Below are positions 48,382-58,044 of a DNA stretch of 64,000 bases, one piece after another (within the stretch, counting starts at the first letter, position 1; every line of letters begins with the position of its first letter). The notes under the pieces were generated by a model. It was not told the DNA's origin. It saw only the letters and a program-made list of their open reading frames with translations, and did no database searches. The DNA lies in assembly GCA_000403495.2 (NCBI GenBank), contig KE159810.1:586599-650598 (forward strand). Reading direction: 5' to 3'. Made by a program: the position numbers and the translations under genes. This DNA is from Lachnospiraceae bacterium 10-1 (lineage in GTDB: Bacteria > Bacillota > Clostridia > Lachnospirales > Lachnospiraceae).

Positions 48382-49073
48382 TATAATCCTCCATGTTCCT
48401 CAAACCGCTTCAAATCTTCCCTGGTTGTAACTTTAAAGTTTCTCTCATCCCCCGGAATCATTTTAACCTTCATTCCCGCCATAATGGCAGGTTCCGTGGA
48501 ACCGTTAATCTTTAATATTTTTTCCGGAAAAAGCGCCTGATTTGCCATATAATAAGCACCAAAAGCAAATACCTCCGGAGCCTGTCCTGCAAAGATCTGG
48601 CTTCTATTTAATAAGGAAGTTATTTTTTCTCCATCCTCACTCATATATACCGTGTCCTTCATGGGAAGCACAGGAAGGACGCCATCATATCCATCTGCTG
48701 CCTCAATGCACTGCCTTATAAGATCATGTGAAAGCAACGGTCTTGCCGCATCATGAATAAAAACCAGATCCTGATCTGAGGCAAACTTTTTCATTTCTTC
48801 AAGCCCATTCCATATGGACAGCTGCCTGTTTGCACCAGGTAAGGAAAAGCCTTTGAATTTCTGTTCAAATACTGTATCTTTCATATGTCCTAAAATAAAA
48901 TCCTGCCATGCAATATCTGCCGCAATCTGTATTGCATCAATCATTTCATTGCTGGCAATTGTTTCAAGGCAATAGCAAATAATCGGTTTCCCGCAAATTT
49001 CAATATATTGCTTGGGTATGTTTCCGCCTATGCGGCTGCCAGTCCCTCCGGATAAAATAAGTGCAGTATTCAC
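48381..49073 (-). CDS. IspD/TarI-family cytidylyltransferase
   Basis: The 230-residue protein has the cytidylyltransferase signature GGTGSRIGGNIPKQY (about 9-23), HDAARPL (about 107) and a C-terminal VTTREDLKRFE. Both IspD (methylerythritol) and TarI (ribitol-5-phosphate) share these. The neighbouring TarJ-like dehydrogenase and glycosyltransferases argue for activation of a polyol phosphate as a CDP-donor. A second ispD in the genome would strengthen that. Confidence 0.84.
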   Translation of the reverse strand: MNTALILSGGTGSRIGGNIPKQYIEICGKPIICYCLETIASNEMIDAIQIAADIAWQDFILGHMKDTVFEQKFKGFSLPGANRQLSIWNGLEEMKKFASDQDLVFIHDAARPLLSHDLIRQCIEAADGYDGVLPVLPMKDTVYMSEDGEKITSLLNRSQIFAGQAPEVFAFGAYYMANQALFPEKILKINGSTEPAIMAGMKVKMIPGDERNFKVTTREDLKRFEEHGGL

Positions 49074-49093
49074 AGGTTCTCCTCCTACAAATC

Positions 49094-50203
49094 TCAGATC
49101 AGCATTTCCCTTCCCACATGCTTAATATTCCATTTTTCTGCATGATACATAAAATACAATGTCAGCAGATTTTCTCCCAGGTATCCTATGTACCGGTCTG
49201 CCCTCTCCCAGCCTTTAGGCGTGCTTAACTCTTCCGTTCTCTTAAGTATTGGAAACAGCCATTCGCAATAGTCTTTTAAAATTTCCCGTTTTGCTATGAT
49301 CATATTGTAATTGTATAAATAAGGCTGTCTTAAGATTTCCTGAAAGCGTTCCGCATAATCAGGATATAATTCTTTCAGTGCCTGCAGCATGGCATCCCAG
49401 TCGCTCTCCTCAATATACCTGCTGTGGTGCTCGCTGATATCCGGCTCATGGAGCAAAGGATATGGCAAAAGTGCATCAACATTTTTTGCTTTCATTGCCA
49501 TCAGACCGTCATCTGTAATATCCAAAAATCTTCTATAATGAAATAGCCCAAAATACTTATCTGTTTCTTCGGTGCACAACTTATTTTTCCACATCCAGTA
49601 TAGCGCCGTAAGCTCGCAGTAATTCACATTTTTAGTAGAAATATTTTCCCCTGAATCATCTGTAATCTCAGTAATCCTCTGGTCCGTCAATGCCGCCCCT
49701 ACCTGAATGGGATGTACCCAGTCCGGAATGGAATATGCGTTTTTTAAAGGCTTATCTCTGTAGAATTTCGCCATATATATTTCTGCCTTGGAATCAGTCC
49801 TATTACATGAATCATCCCTGTTATATGGATCATCATTATATAAGGAAGGAAATCTTCCAATGCTCTCAAAGTATCTGCCCATTAATTCCGCTTCTTTAGA
49901 AGAAGTAAGGCAATAAACATTCTTAAATCCCTTATCTGAAAGAATACCCCTCACAACATTCTGAACGTCTTCAGGGATGGCAATTAAAACAGGGATATCT
50001 TTATCTTCATAATCATCGATTTCTATCACCGGCAGCCCACAAAGGCGATTCGGATTTTCCTTAAGGCTGCTCACCATAAAACCTATGACTTCACATTCAG
50101 GATATAACTTTTCAATGGCTAAACAAGCGCCAAGAGCAATGCTCCTGGCGCCAAATATTATCAGTTTGCTGGTATTGGTAAAAGACATTGTTGTTTGCTC
50201 CAT
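49094..50203 (-). CDS. DUF4422 glycosyltransferase-like protein with N-terminal Rossmann domain
   Basis: The 369-residue protein combines a small nucleotide-binding-like domain (about 12-120: LIIFGARSIALGACLA, GLPVIEIDDYEDKDIP) with a DUF4422 domain (about 160-369: NYCELTALYWMWKN, YFGLFHYRRFL). DUF4422 proteins are found in polysaccharide loci and are believed to be glycosyltransferases. The added N-terminal domain resembles those on other proteins of this cluster. No membrane segment is seen. Confidence 0.82.
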   Translation of the reverse strand: MEQTTMSFTNTSKLIIFGARSIALGACLAIEKLYPECEVIGFMVSSLKENPNRLCGLPVIEIDDYEDKDIPVLIAIPEDVQNVVRGILSDKGFKNVYCLTSSKEAELMGRYFESIGRFPSLYNDDPYNRDDSCNRTDSKAEIYMAKFYRDKPLKNAYSIPDWVHPIQVGAALTDQRITEITDDSGENISTKNVNYCELTALYWMWKNKLCTEETDKYFGLFHYRRFLDITDDGLMAMKAKNVDALLPYPLLHEPDISEHHSRYIEESDWDAMLQALKELYPDYAERFQEILRQPYLYNYNMIIAKREILKDYCEWLFPILKRTEELSTPKGWERADRYIGYLGENLLTLYFMYHAEKWNIKHVGREMLI

Positions 50204-50222
50204 ATATTTTTTAAATTTTAAT

Positions 50223-51185
50223 CTATACAGAATTTATTTGTTCTATCTTTTCATAAAAATCCATGTGCATTAACTGTTCGGACAAAGTGATCCTTTTTCC
50301 GTCATCTAAATCTTTAACAAAGGCCTCCACCTGTTTATAAAGGCCTGGTTTAAATTCTTTATCCAAATGGTCGTCTATTTCTATTTCCTCTACTTTAACA
50401 GAGCCAATTTTTTGTATTGCAAGCTGTTCCATCGGTTTAAAATACAGTCTGTGCTTTGTTGTCAATATCTCTACTGCCCATCTTCCTGGTGCTGCCCAGT
50501 TTGCCTGATAAGAAAATAATGCACCTTTATCCGATATACCTGCGCCAACATAAGAGCTGCATCTTTTATGCCAAGTTAGTTTTCCCCCAGTATAAGATGA
50601 CATTTGAACAGGCTTTCCACCCAAATAAAACGCCAGATCAACAACATGCGTAGAATTTGCCAAAAACCAGTTTTCTTTCACCTCCGGCAAATGTTTGGTC
50701 GTTTCTATCACGTGGCTCCATTCTGTAAACTCAAAATTAAATGATGATACTCCGCCATCCTCTTTAATTATTTCCAGCGCTTTTTCCGTAGATGCATAAT
50801 ATCTTCTATTATAAGCTACATAAACATTAGCACTTTTTTTCTCCGCCAAATCATTCAATACTTCAATTTGGTTTCGATCCATTCCAGCCGGCTTCTCCAC
50901 TAAAATTCTTTGTATTCCACAACGAAGCAGTTCTGCTGTTACATCTGCCAGCTGGTCTACATTTACTGCCACAATGGCTGCTTTAGGAATATCGTTTAAA
51001 GATTTTAGGGCACAATTTATACCACCAGTCAAGACCGGAAGTCCTAATTCTTCTTGGAATTTCTTTGCACTTTCCTTTCCTCTGCCTATTACAATTGGCT
51101 CAATCTGCTGGGCTCTCAGTACATTGCAATATTCTTTTCCCATATTTCCAGCGCCTACCAATAAGACTTTTATGTTATCGGGCAT
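50223..51185 (-). CDS. Gfo/Idh/MocA oxidoreductase A
   Basis: The 320-residue protein has the NAD(P) Rossmann motif VGAGNMG (about 10-16) and the EKPAG motif (about 97-101) with the conserved Lys. The C-terminal domain carries STHVVDLAFYLGG, the usual active-site His/Asp region. It probably oxidises or reduces a nucleotide-linked or free sugar. It overlaps the end of the second oxidoreductase gene by 16 bases, so the two are coupled. Confidence 0.87.
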   Translation of the reverse strand: MPDNIKVLLVGAGNMGKEYCNVLRAQQIEPIVIGRGKESAKKFQEELGLPVLTGGINCALKSLNDIPKAAIVAVNVDQLADVTAELLRCGIQRILVEKPAGMDRNQIEVLNDLAEKKSANVYVAYNRRYYASTEKALEIIKEDGGVSSFNFEFTEWSHVIETTKHLPEVKENWFLANSTHVVDLAFYLGGKPVQMSSYTGGKLTWHKRCSSYVGAGISDKGALFSYQANWAAPGRWAVEILTTKHRLYFKPMEQLAIQKIGSVKVEEIEIDDHLDKEFKPGLYKQVEAFVKDLDDGKRITLSEQLMHMDFYEKIEQINSV

Positions 51186-52132
51186 AATCCTTCCTCCATT
51201 CCCTGATTTTCAAAATATTGAATCAATGGTGTAATTAGCTCCAAATGCAGTTTCATCGAATCCTCATATTTCGCCAAACGACAGTCACCGATTTCCAATA
51301 TTGTTTGTGCCACTTTTTTGGTCAGCTGACTCTGATAACTAACATTAAAAGTCATTTTCTCCCAAGCCCAGTCATTTTCTTTTTCCGAAATGTAAATTTC
51401 CTGCTTCGCCTCATTTATGATCGCCCGAAGTGTGTCACCTGTAATTTCTATTATAAAAGGTAAATTTGTGTTATCCATACACGCTACCTGATATGCATAA
51501 CATTTGCCACAGTCTCCTGTAATGGAACCAAAGAACTCATAAAAATCTTTTCTCTTGCTTTCCACAATATTAGGCAATAATCTGACTAAATCCAAATGAC
51601 ATTTCCCGTCTGATAGGAACTCGATCAAATCAAGAATATGAATAGAATTACATCCCATTCCCCATTGCCCACCGATTGCAGTAAAAGCAAAGCTGGAACA
51701 ATTTAAAATTTTTCCTTTTAACCAATGATAAGAATCCCATTCTCTCCTTGCACAATTAACCCATGCCTTAATCTTCTTTTCCTGCAGCTTCTGTTCCACA
51801 AAATAATAATCCTCTATCCTTTGAAACAGTACCTTTTCAAAGATTATATTTTTTATTTCTGCGTGGTTTGTCAATTTTTCAAACAACATTCTTCTTACAT
51901 CAGAAGATGTTGCAATTACTACCAAATCCAATACATTAGGAAGCTCTTCTATTTCCTGTACACAAGTAATGCTGCACCCATTCTGTACATTAAATTCCTC
52001 TGCCAACGCCTTTAACGTTTCGGGATTTTTTTCAACTGCAAAAAGCTTTACATCCCTTTCTAACTCCACCAACGACTGTAGATGTCGTTTGCCTAATGCT
52101 CCAACACCGACTACTGCAATATTTTCCACCAT
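51170..52132 (-). CDS. Gfo/Idh/MocA-like oxidoreductase B (degenerate motif)
   Basis: The 320-residue protein starts with VGVGALGKRHLQSL, the NAD-binding Rossmann motif. The usual EKP motif is replaced by FEKVLFQ (about 97), and the later block reads CNSIHILDLIEFL. It may therefore have changed chemistry or act as a partner of oxidoreductase A. It lies between the radical SAM gene and oxidoreductase A on the same strand. Confidence 0.8.
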   Translation of the reverse strand: MVENIAVVGVGALGKRHLQSLVELERDVKLFAVEKNPETLKALAEEFNVQNGCSITCVQEIEELPNVLDLVVIATSSDVRRMLFEKLTNHAEIKNIIFEKVLFQRIEDYYFVEQKLQEKKIKAWVNCARREWDSYHWLKGKILNCSSFAFTAIGGQWGMGCNSIHILDLIEFLSDGKCHLDLVRLLPNIVESKRKDFYEFFGSITGDCGKCYAYQVACMDNTNLPFIIEITGDTLRAIINEAKQEIYISEKENDWAWEKMTFNVSYQSQLTKKVAQTILEIGDCRLAKYEDSMKLHLELITPLIQYFENQGMEEGLCPIT

Positions 52133-52232
52133 TATTCCTCCTTTTAATCATTGGTGTTTTTCCATATAATAGATTGCTTATCATCAACTAGTATCCATAC
52201 GCCTTTACAGTAGCGATAACGCAAAAGCCAGA

Positions 52233-53339
52233 TTACTTGTTCGCCCAATCAGGAGAAAATGACTCACCTATTTGAATAAATGACTCTTTTCGATTCCAAT
52301 TGCAATGCGACGATTGATAACAACGTTTACATGGACTATCCATTTTTTCCTGATCATTTACAATCTTTCGATAATTCTGATATTCCGGCGCATTCCACAT
52401 TTCCATAAATGGTTTATTCATATCATATTGAAAAAATTGTATCGGTGTTGACATACAAGGGCGTACATATCCATCTGATCCCAGGAAAAAATCCCTCCAT
52501 GATACAAAACACTCTTTATGATAACGGTCTTCTGCAACATCTTCCCCTACATAATGTGGAAGTTTCAATACAATACCTAATTCTTCACCAACACGTATTG
52601 CTTCCTCAAACATCTCATGAACCAGTGAATCCTGTTCCCAAAGCGATTCGTTCATCAAATCTTCTCCAAATACAGTTAAATAGACTACCTTAACCTCCTC
52701 TATTCCAATTTCTGCCGCCAAACGCACTAAATCAGGTAATTCCCGTATGTTGGAGCGCATCGCGCAAAAAACAAAATTAATCCACGGATATTTTAACCCC
52801 CGCTCTTTCTTTATACGAACAATTTCTTTCAAATCAGCAGTAATTTGATCAATCTTGGATCCCCTTCTAATTCTTCCATTCGTTTCCTCAGACGCTCCAT
52901 CAAGACTTACTGCAAATACATCAACCTTATAGTCAAAAATTGCATCTTTAATTTTTTTGAGATTCATTCCATTAGAGCAAAAATACTTTCTGGCACTGTG
53001 CTTATTAATAATTTCCAACATCTCATTAAAATGAGGATGAATCGTAGGTTCCCCCCACCCCATCAGAGTAACTTCTTCCACAATATCCATCAGTGGTTCA
53101 AAACTGCGAAAAACATCCATATCAAACATCGTGGGTTTAAAATCTGCTGCATTTCTTCCGCACATCACACAATTCAAATTACATGCATTTGTTAATTCAA
53201 AGACTAATCGTCTGGGATAGGATTCCAAAATTGTCTTTTCAGCCTCCAATTCATGTATATTCAGATTTGTATTCTGCTGTTGCTTTTCTGTCAATTCTTT
53301 TCCTGAAAATAATGTTTTTGTTTTTGCTCTTAAAATCAT
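52233..53339 (-). CDS. Radical SAM/SPASM protein of the glycan cluster
   Basis: Start ATG at 53,339 is chosen because GGAGAAGAG lies just upstream; the longer frame would overlap the TPP gene. The 368-residue protein has CNLNCVMC (Cys 53, 57, 60) for the 4Fe-4S cluster that cleaves SAM, GWGEPTIHP as the GGE-like motif, and C-terminal Cys (CMS, CKRCYQSSHC) typical of SPASM auxiliary clusters. Similar enzymes remodel sugars or peptides, for example by dehydration or epimerisation. The substrate here is unknown. Confidence 0.87.
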   Translation of the reverse strand: MILRAKTKTLFSGKELTEKQQQNTNLNIHELEAEKTILESYPRRLVFELTNACNLNCVMCGRNAADFKPTMFDMDVFRSFEPLMDIVEEVTLMGWGEPTIHPHFNEMLEIINKHSARKYFCSNGMNLKKIKDAIFDYKVDVFAVSLDGASEETNGRIRRGSKIDQITADLKEIVRIKKERGLKYPWINFVFCAMRSNIRELPDLVRLAAEIGIEEVKVVYLTVFGEDLMNESLWEQDSLVHEMFEEAIRVGEELGIVLKLPHYVGEDVAEDRYHKECFVSWRDFFLGSDGYVRPCMSTPIQFFQYDMNKPFMEMWNAPEYQNYRKIVNDQEKMDSPCKRCYQSSHCNWNRKESFIQIGESFSPDWANK

Positions 53340-53358
53340 ACTCTCTTCTCCATACATT

Positions 53359-55098
53359 TTATTTATCCAAAAATGGATATAAGTCATCAAATTCCGCCGC
53401 TCTTAGACTGCCATCCGGCATTACTCTTGATGCAATTCTTGGAACAATCGGCGCAAATTCTTGTACAATCACTTCACATACAACTGGTCCATCATAATCC
53501 AACACATATTGAATTTTCTCATCTATATTATCATCAGAGCATATTCTAACAGCTTTTAAATTATATGCCTCGGCAACTTTCACAAAGTCCGGTGTCTGCA
53601 CCCCGCTGTCTGGTCCTACCCCAAGAAATCTATCCTCCATATAATTATGCTGGTTATGACGAATTAACATATAGCCATTATTGTTATATACAAAAAGTTT
53701 GATTGGCAGTTTATTGTGCTGCATTGTAGCAAACTCCTGAATATTCATTTGAGTACTGCCATCACCTGCAATGGCTATCACCTGGCGGTTTTTCTGGCAT
53801 ACGCCTATTGACGTTGCCCAAAATCCCATGCACGATAATCCACCAGAAATCAAATAATTTTGTCCACTCTTCAACGTCCAGCTCTGCGATACAATATTAC
53901 ATACGCTCCCTGTATCCACAACGATATTTGCTTCATTGTCGGCCAAGCGTGAAAGACAATCAGTAAAATAATATTCATTTAACGGCGTCTCGTCTGCATA
54001 CTCTGGAAGAACATTAGGATACTTTTTTCTCATCTGTTTGCAATGTTCAATCCATTCTTTATGATCATTGGATATATTCACATTTTCTAGTTCGCATAAT
54101 AATGTATTTAAAAATTGATTGAGATCTGCCTGTATTTTATAATCGATTGGAACAGTGTCTCTGGCCAATTCCTTTTCATCAATGTCAACCATAATCTTTG
54201 TTGCATTTAATGCCAGCTTTTCGGGGTAATACCCAATTGTCGAAACCGACAATCGGCTTCCAAATATCAACAGTAAATCGCATTCCTGAATTGCAAAATG
54301 CGACGGTCTGTCACCATAACTTCCCGGTCTTCCTAAAAATAACGGATTTATTGAAGAAAAAGAGTCAATTCCTCCTCTGGAAACCGCAACTGGAATATTC
54401 AGCTTTTCACTTAATGTTTCCAGCAACTTGACACTTCCACTGCTTTTTATCCCATATCCAGACAAAATGACTGGTTTTTTTGCTCTTTGTAATGCGTCAA
54501 TTACATATTTTATCTGAGAGAAATCAACTGTCTGTAGCCCTTTTTCCGGGGTAAAACCGTGCATTTGCTCTGGTATCTGCCTATTTTGAATGTCCACAGG
54601 TACATCAATCCAAACAGGACCTTTCCGACCAGACACAGCCTCATAATATGCCCGTTCCATGTGATATCTGATATCAGCAGGATCCATTACTGCTGCAAAA
54701 TATTTTGTAATTGGAGCTGCCATCTGGTCTAATGTAAGACTCTGTGTAGCATTTTGTCTAATTCCGGATTCCTTTTGATACTTTAAGAGCTTTGAGTTGG
54801 CCTGCCCTGAAAAAATAAACATAGGAGATGAATCCAAATATGCCTGTGCGACTCCTGTAATCGCATTTGTTGCACCTGGCCCTATTGTCACAAGGCATGC
54901 ACCTGGAATACCATTTACTCTTCCATACCCATCTGCCGCCATTGCTGCAGCTTGCTCATGATGGCAGCAGATCGCACGCAGATCTTTATTCCTGCATAGT
55001 GCATCAGTGAGCCACATAGCAGAACTTCCAGAAACCATAAAAACGGTATTACATCCCTTTTCTTTTATAAAATTAAAAATATACTCTGAAACTGTCAT
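53359..55098 (-). CDS. Thiamine diphosphate enzyme, acetolactate-synthase-like
   Basis: The ATG at 55,098 has AGGAGAG upstream. The 579-residue protein shows all three ThDP-enzyme domains: the N-terminal catalytic Glu in CCHHEQAA (about 48), a central domain (about 190-330) and the C-terminal ThDP-binding GDGS motif followed by NNNGY. In sugar loci such enzymes (for example YerE) attach a two-carbon unit to a keto-sugar, and others decarboxylate. It follows an epimerase gene by 16 bases. Ordinary acetolactate synthesis is less likely here because no ilvN/ilvC is present. Confidence 0.86.
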   Translation of the reverse strand: MTVSEYIFNFIKEKGCNTVFMVSGSSAMWLTDALCRNKDLRAICCHHEQAAAMAADGYGRVNGIPGACLVTIGPGATNAITGVAQAYLDSSPMFIFSGQANSKLLKYQKESGIRQNATQSLTLDQMAAPITKYFAAVMDPADIRYHMERAYYEAVSGRKGPVWIDVPVDIQNRQIPEQMHGFTPEKGLQTVDFSQIKYVIDALQRAKKPVILSGYGIKSSGSVKLLETLSEKLNIPVAVSRGGIDSFSSINPLFLGRPGSYGDRPSHFAIQECDLLLIFGSRLSVSTIGYYPEKLALNATKIMVDIDEKELARDTVPIDYKIQADLNQFLNTLLCELENVNISNDHKEWIEHCKQMRKKYPNVLPEYADETPLNEYYFTDCLSRLADNEANIVVDTGSVCNIVSQSWTLKSGQNYLISGGLSCMGFWATSIGVCQKNRQVIAIAGDGSTQMNIQEFATMQHNKLPIKLFVYNNNGYMLIRHNQHNYMEDRFLGVGPDSGVQTPDFVKVAEAYNLKAVRICSDDNIDEKIQYVLDYDGPVVCEVIVQEFAPIVPRIASRVMPDGSLRAAEFDDLYPFLDK

Positions 55099-55114
55099 CT
55101 TCTCTCCTATCTTC

Positions 55115-56176
55115 TCACATGTTGATAAAGTCTGCACTTTTCGCCCATTCTACAGTTCTGCAAATGCCTTCTTGTAAGGAAGTCTTTTCTTCCCATCCTA
55201 ATTCCCTCAACTTCTGATTTGTGAGAATTCCGCTTTTAATATGTGCTTTAAGGTATATATTTTTTTCTTCTTCTGAAGGAATGTTTATAACAACATTTAT
55301 TGTTCTGTCTAATGTAGTAAAAGCTTCCGCCAGTTCTTTTATTGAACAGACTGAATTTTCTGAGCACACATTATAAGCAGTGCAATTCTTATCCCTTAAA
55401 AGAACAGTTAAAAATGCTAATATGGCATCTTTTATATATAAAAACGAACGCACTACTTCTCCTGTACTTTTCAATTGTATGCTATCATCAAACAAATAAT
55501 TTTTTATAAAATCAGTTATATGTTTTTTTTGCGAATACCCCATCCCTGGTCCGTAAATAATAGCAGGACGTACAGTACTTATATTGGCCTTCAATTTTTC
55601 AATATAAATACTCGACATCATTTCTGTCATTTGTTTACTTAATGCATAAACATGTCTATAATCTGTAAAATCAAATGAACCTCGATAGGATTCTAATGTT
55701 CCTTCTTCCGGCATAGAATCACCATACACAACATATGAACTAAATGCCAAAATCTTTTTAACTTTCCATTTCTCATATTTGCTCAAAAGATTATGATATC
55801 CCAAAACATTAGCCGAAAAAACACTATATGGATTTTCTTTATACGCATATGCATTAGCCGGACTGGCCATATGAAGAATATAGTCTGCACGATACTGATC
55901 ATCAATATTATCTACCACATCTTGTATCAGAATTACTAAATCATTCCGATTTTTTAGTTCACCAAATTTACTTAATGCTTTCTCTTCATTCCTACACAGT
56001 GCAATCACTTTTAGATTCAAATGAATTATATCATTCAATCCCAACATTGTATACACCATATAAGTTGCAAGATATCCGTTGGCCCCTGTTATTAATATTG
56101 TTTTATTTGCCAGTTCCTCCCATGGCAATGGGGTATGTATAATTTCTTTTATATCTTCCTCAATTATATGATTCAT
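55115..56176 (-). CDS. NAD-dependent epimerase/dehydratase (extended SDR)
   Basis: The 353-residue protein has GANGYLATY (about 31-39) for NAD binding, SSYVVYGD and the YALSK catalytic Tyr/Lys pair, and STVRPAIIYGPGM. Members include UDP-glucuronate decarboxylases and nucleotide-sugar epimerases. The ATG at 56,176 begins 3 bases after the rfbF stop; an in-frame ATG at 56,218 would overlap rfbF by 40 bases. Substrate is likely a CDP- or UDP-sugar. Confidence 0.84.
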   Translation of the reverse strand: MNHIIEEDIKEIIHTPLPWEELANKTILITGANGYLATYMVYTMLGLNDIIHLNLKVIALCRNEEKALSKFGELKNRNDLVILIQDVVDNIDDQYRADYILHMASPANAYAYKENPYSVFSANVLGYHNLLSKYEKWKVKKILAFSSYVVYGDSMPEEGTLESYRGSFDFTDYRHVYALSKQMTEMMSSIYIEKLKANISTVRPAIIYGPGMGYSQKKHITDFIKNYLFDDSIQLKSTGEVVRSFLYIKDAILAFLTVLLRDKNCTAYNVCSENSVCSIKELAEAFTTLDRTINVVINIPSEEEKNIYLKAHIKSGILTNQKLRELGWEEKTSLQEGICRTVEWAKSADFINM

Positions 56177-56178
56177 TC

Positions 56179-56961
56179 TTAATTCCAAACCTTCCATGGT
56201 GCAGTCTGCATTTTCCACAACGTATTTAATTTTACTTTATCACGCAAAGTATCCATAGGCTGCCAAAAACCGTAATGCTTATAGGCAACCATTTCCTGAT
56301 CTTGAACTAATTGCCTCATAGGCCTATCTTCAAATGATAAATTTTCATCATCACTTAAATATTCAAAAGCATTATAATTTAACACCATAAATCCCGCATT
56401 AATCCATCCGCCATCCCCTTGTGGCTTTTCAACAAATCTGTCTACGGTTCCATCATCCCTGATATCCACCATACCAAATCGTCCACTTGGCTGTACGGTT
56501 GTCATTGTAGCAGTTTTTCCGTGCTTTTTATGAAAATCTACCAGATCGGCGATATTAACATTTGATACACCATCTCCATAAGTCAGCATAAAGCTTTCAT
56601 TTTGAGGAATATAACTTTGGATTTGTTTTATTCTGTACCCCGTCATGGTTTCTTCACCGGTATCCACTAAAGTTACCTTCCATGGTTCCGCTACATTATT
56701 ATGAACAATCATTTTGTTGCCATCAGTAAAGTCAAAAGTCACATTTGACATATGCAAAAAATAATCCGCAAACCATTCCTTTATCATATAACCTTTATAC
56801 CCACAGCATATAATAAATTCATTAAAGCCATAATAAGAATACAGTTTCATAATATGCCACAAAATAGGCATTTCCCCTATTTCAATCATTGGTTTTGGAC
56901 GTACACTAGATTCTTCACTGATTCTTGTTCCCTTACCTCCTGCCAGTAAAACAACTTTCAT
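56179..56961 (-). CDS. rfbF: Glucose-1-phosphate cytidylyltransferase
   Basis: The 260-residue protein has the nucleotidyltransferase signature LAGGKGTRISEE with RPKPM, then YGDGVSNVNI for the metal-binding Asp, and VEKPQGDGGWINAGF, specific to RfbF. It makes CDP-glucose from CTP and glucose-1-phosphate, the entry to CDP-deoxysugars. It lies 12 bases after rfbG. Length matches the family. Confidence 0.95.
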   Translation of the reverse strand: MKVVLLAGGKGTRISEESSVRPKPMIEIGEMPILWHIMKLYSYYGFNEFIICCGYKGYMIKEWFADYFLHMSNVTFDFTDGNKMIVHNNVAEPWKVTLVDTGEETMTGYRIKQIQSYIPQNESFMLTYGDGVSNVNIADLVDFHKKHGKTATMTTVQPSGRFGMVDIRDDGTVDRFVEKPQGDGGWINAGFMVLNYNAFEYLSDDENLSFEDRPMRQLVQDQEMVAYKHYGFWQPMDTLRDKVKLNTLWKMQTAPWKVWN

Positions 56962-56973
56962 TAACCCTGCCTC

Positions 56974-58035
56974 CTATTTGACCTGATAATAACTTTTTAT
57001 ATCTTTAATCATTAATTCATATGCATTATACCCCATATCATTTTCATAAAAAGAATATAAGTCCCTCAATGATTCTTCCAATCCTTTTCGCGGCATCCAG
57101 GCTTCATTCTCCTTAATTTTATCGATTGAAAGTCCAAGATAAGTTTTTTCTATATTATCTGTCTGTGCCTGCACAATACCTAGTCTGTCCCTATCGGCCT
57201 TAATATTTTCAATAATTTTTACAATCTCCAATACAGAACAAATATTTTCTTCCGTTGGTCCCAAATTATAAATATTTAATTTTCCTTTGCCCCAATTATG
57301 AATTAGCACATTCAGGTATGCATCCATTACATCCAGAATGTCCTGCCACGGACGAATGGCAGCAGGATTTCTTAATTCCAAAGTTTCATTATTTTTTATG
57401 CTATTTATAATTGAAGGAATTAATCGTATTTTATTATGATCTCCTCCTCCTATCATATTACTGGGCCTAAATAATGAAACGCCTATCATGTTTTGCTTGA
57501 AATAAGTATTATAATATGACTGTATTATAAGATCCTGACACGTTTTACTACAGGAATATGGCTCTCCACCATCTAACGCATCTGTCTCTGAAAATAAAAC
57601 TTTTTCATTGTCGAGATTTTTATATACTTTATCACTGCTAACTCCTATCAGATGCCTAACATACTCCCTTTTCCTTATGATCTCTAATAAGTTTACCGTA
57701 CCCATAACATTCGTAGCATATGTCTGATAAGGATCTTTTTCACATTTTAATATAAAAACAAACGCAGCATTGTGAATTACTATTTCCGGTCTGTTTTCAT
57801 CCATACACTTTTCTAATTCATCTATATTGACAATATCCCCATAATAACTTTTTATTTTGATATTATTTTTAATTTTCTCATACAAAGATCCCTCTTCTTC
57901 CTGTAAGGAAAATCCAATAACATCCGCCCCAAAATAATCTAATATTACACACAGCCATGCACCAACAAAACCTGTATGTCCTGTAATTAACACTTTCTTA
58001 TTTTTAATAAACTGCCTTATCTTCTCAATATCCAT
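56974..58035 (-). CDS. rfbG: CDP-glucose 4,6-dehydratase
   Basis: The 353-residue extended SDR has GHTGFVGAW (about 19-27), SSDKVY and the YSCSK catalytic pair, with SLFRPSNMIGGGD. It converts CDP-glucose to CDP-4-keto-6-deoxyglucose. It lies 9 bases after the reductase gene and 12 before rfbF. The next 3-deoxygenation enzyme (rfbH) is not in the window, so the product probably keeps its 3-hydroxyl or is modified at carbon 3 in another way. Confidence 0.95.
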   Translation of the reverse strand: MDIEKIRQFIKNKKVLITGHTGFVGAWLCVILDYFGADVIGFSLQEEEGSLYEKIKNNIKIKSYYGDIVNIDELEKCMDENRPEIVIHNAAFVFILKCEKDPYQTYATNVMGTVNLLEIIRKREYVRHLIGVSSDKVYKNLDNEKVLFSETDALDGGEPYSCSKTCQDLIIQSYYNTYFKQNMIGVSLFRPSNMIGGGDHNKIRLIPSIINSIKNNETLELRNPAAIRPWQDILDVMDAYLNVLIHNWGKGKLNIYNLGPTEENICSVLEIVKIIENIKADRDRLGIVQAQTDNIEKTYLGLSIDKIKENEAWMPRKGLEESLRDLYSFYENDMGYNAYELMIKDIKSYYQVK

Positions 58036-58044
58036 TTTTCAATC

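Noticed and set aside
53359-55098. Ordinary acetolactate synthase for branched amino acids
   Set aside because: No small subunit or ilvC/ilvD nearby, and the gene is embedded among nucleotide-sugar enzymes.
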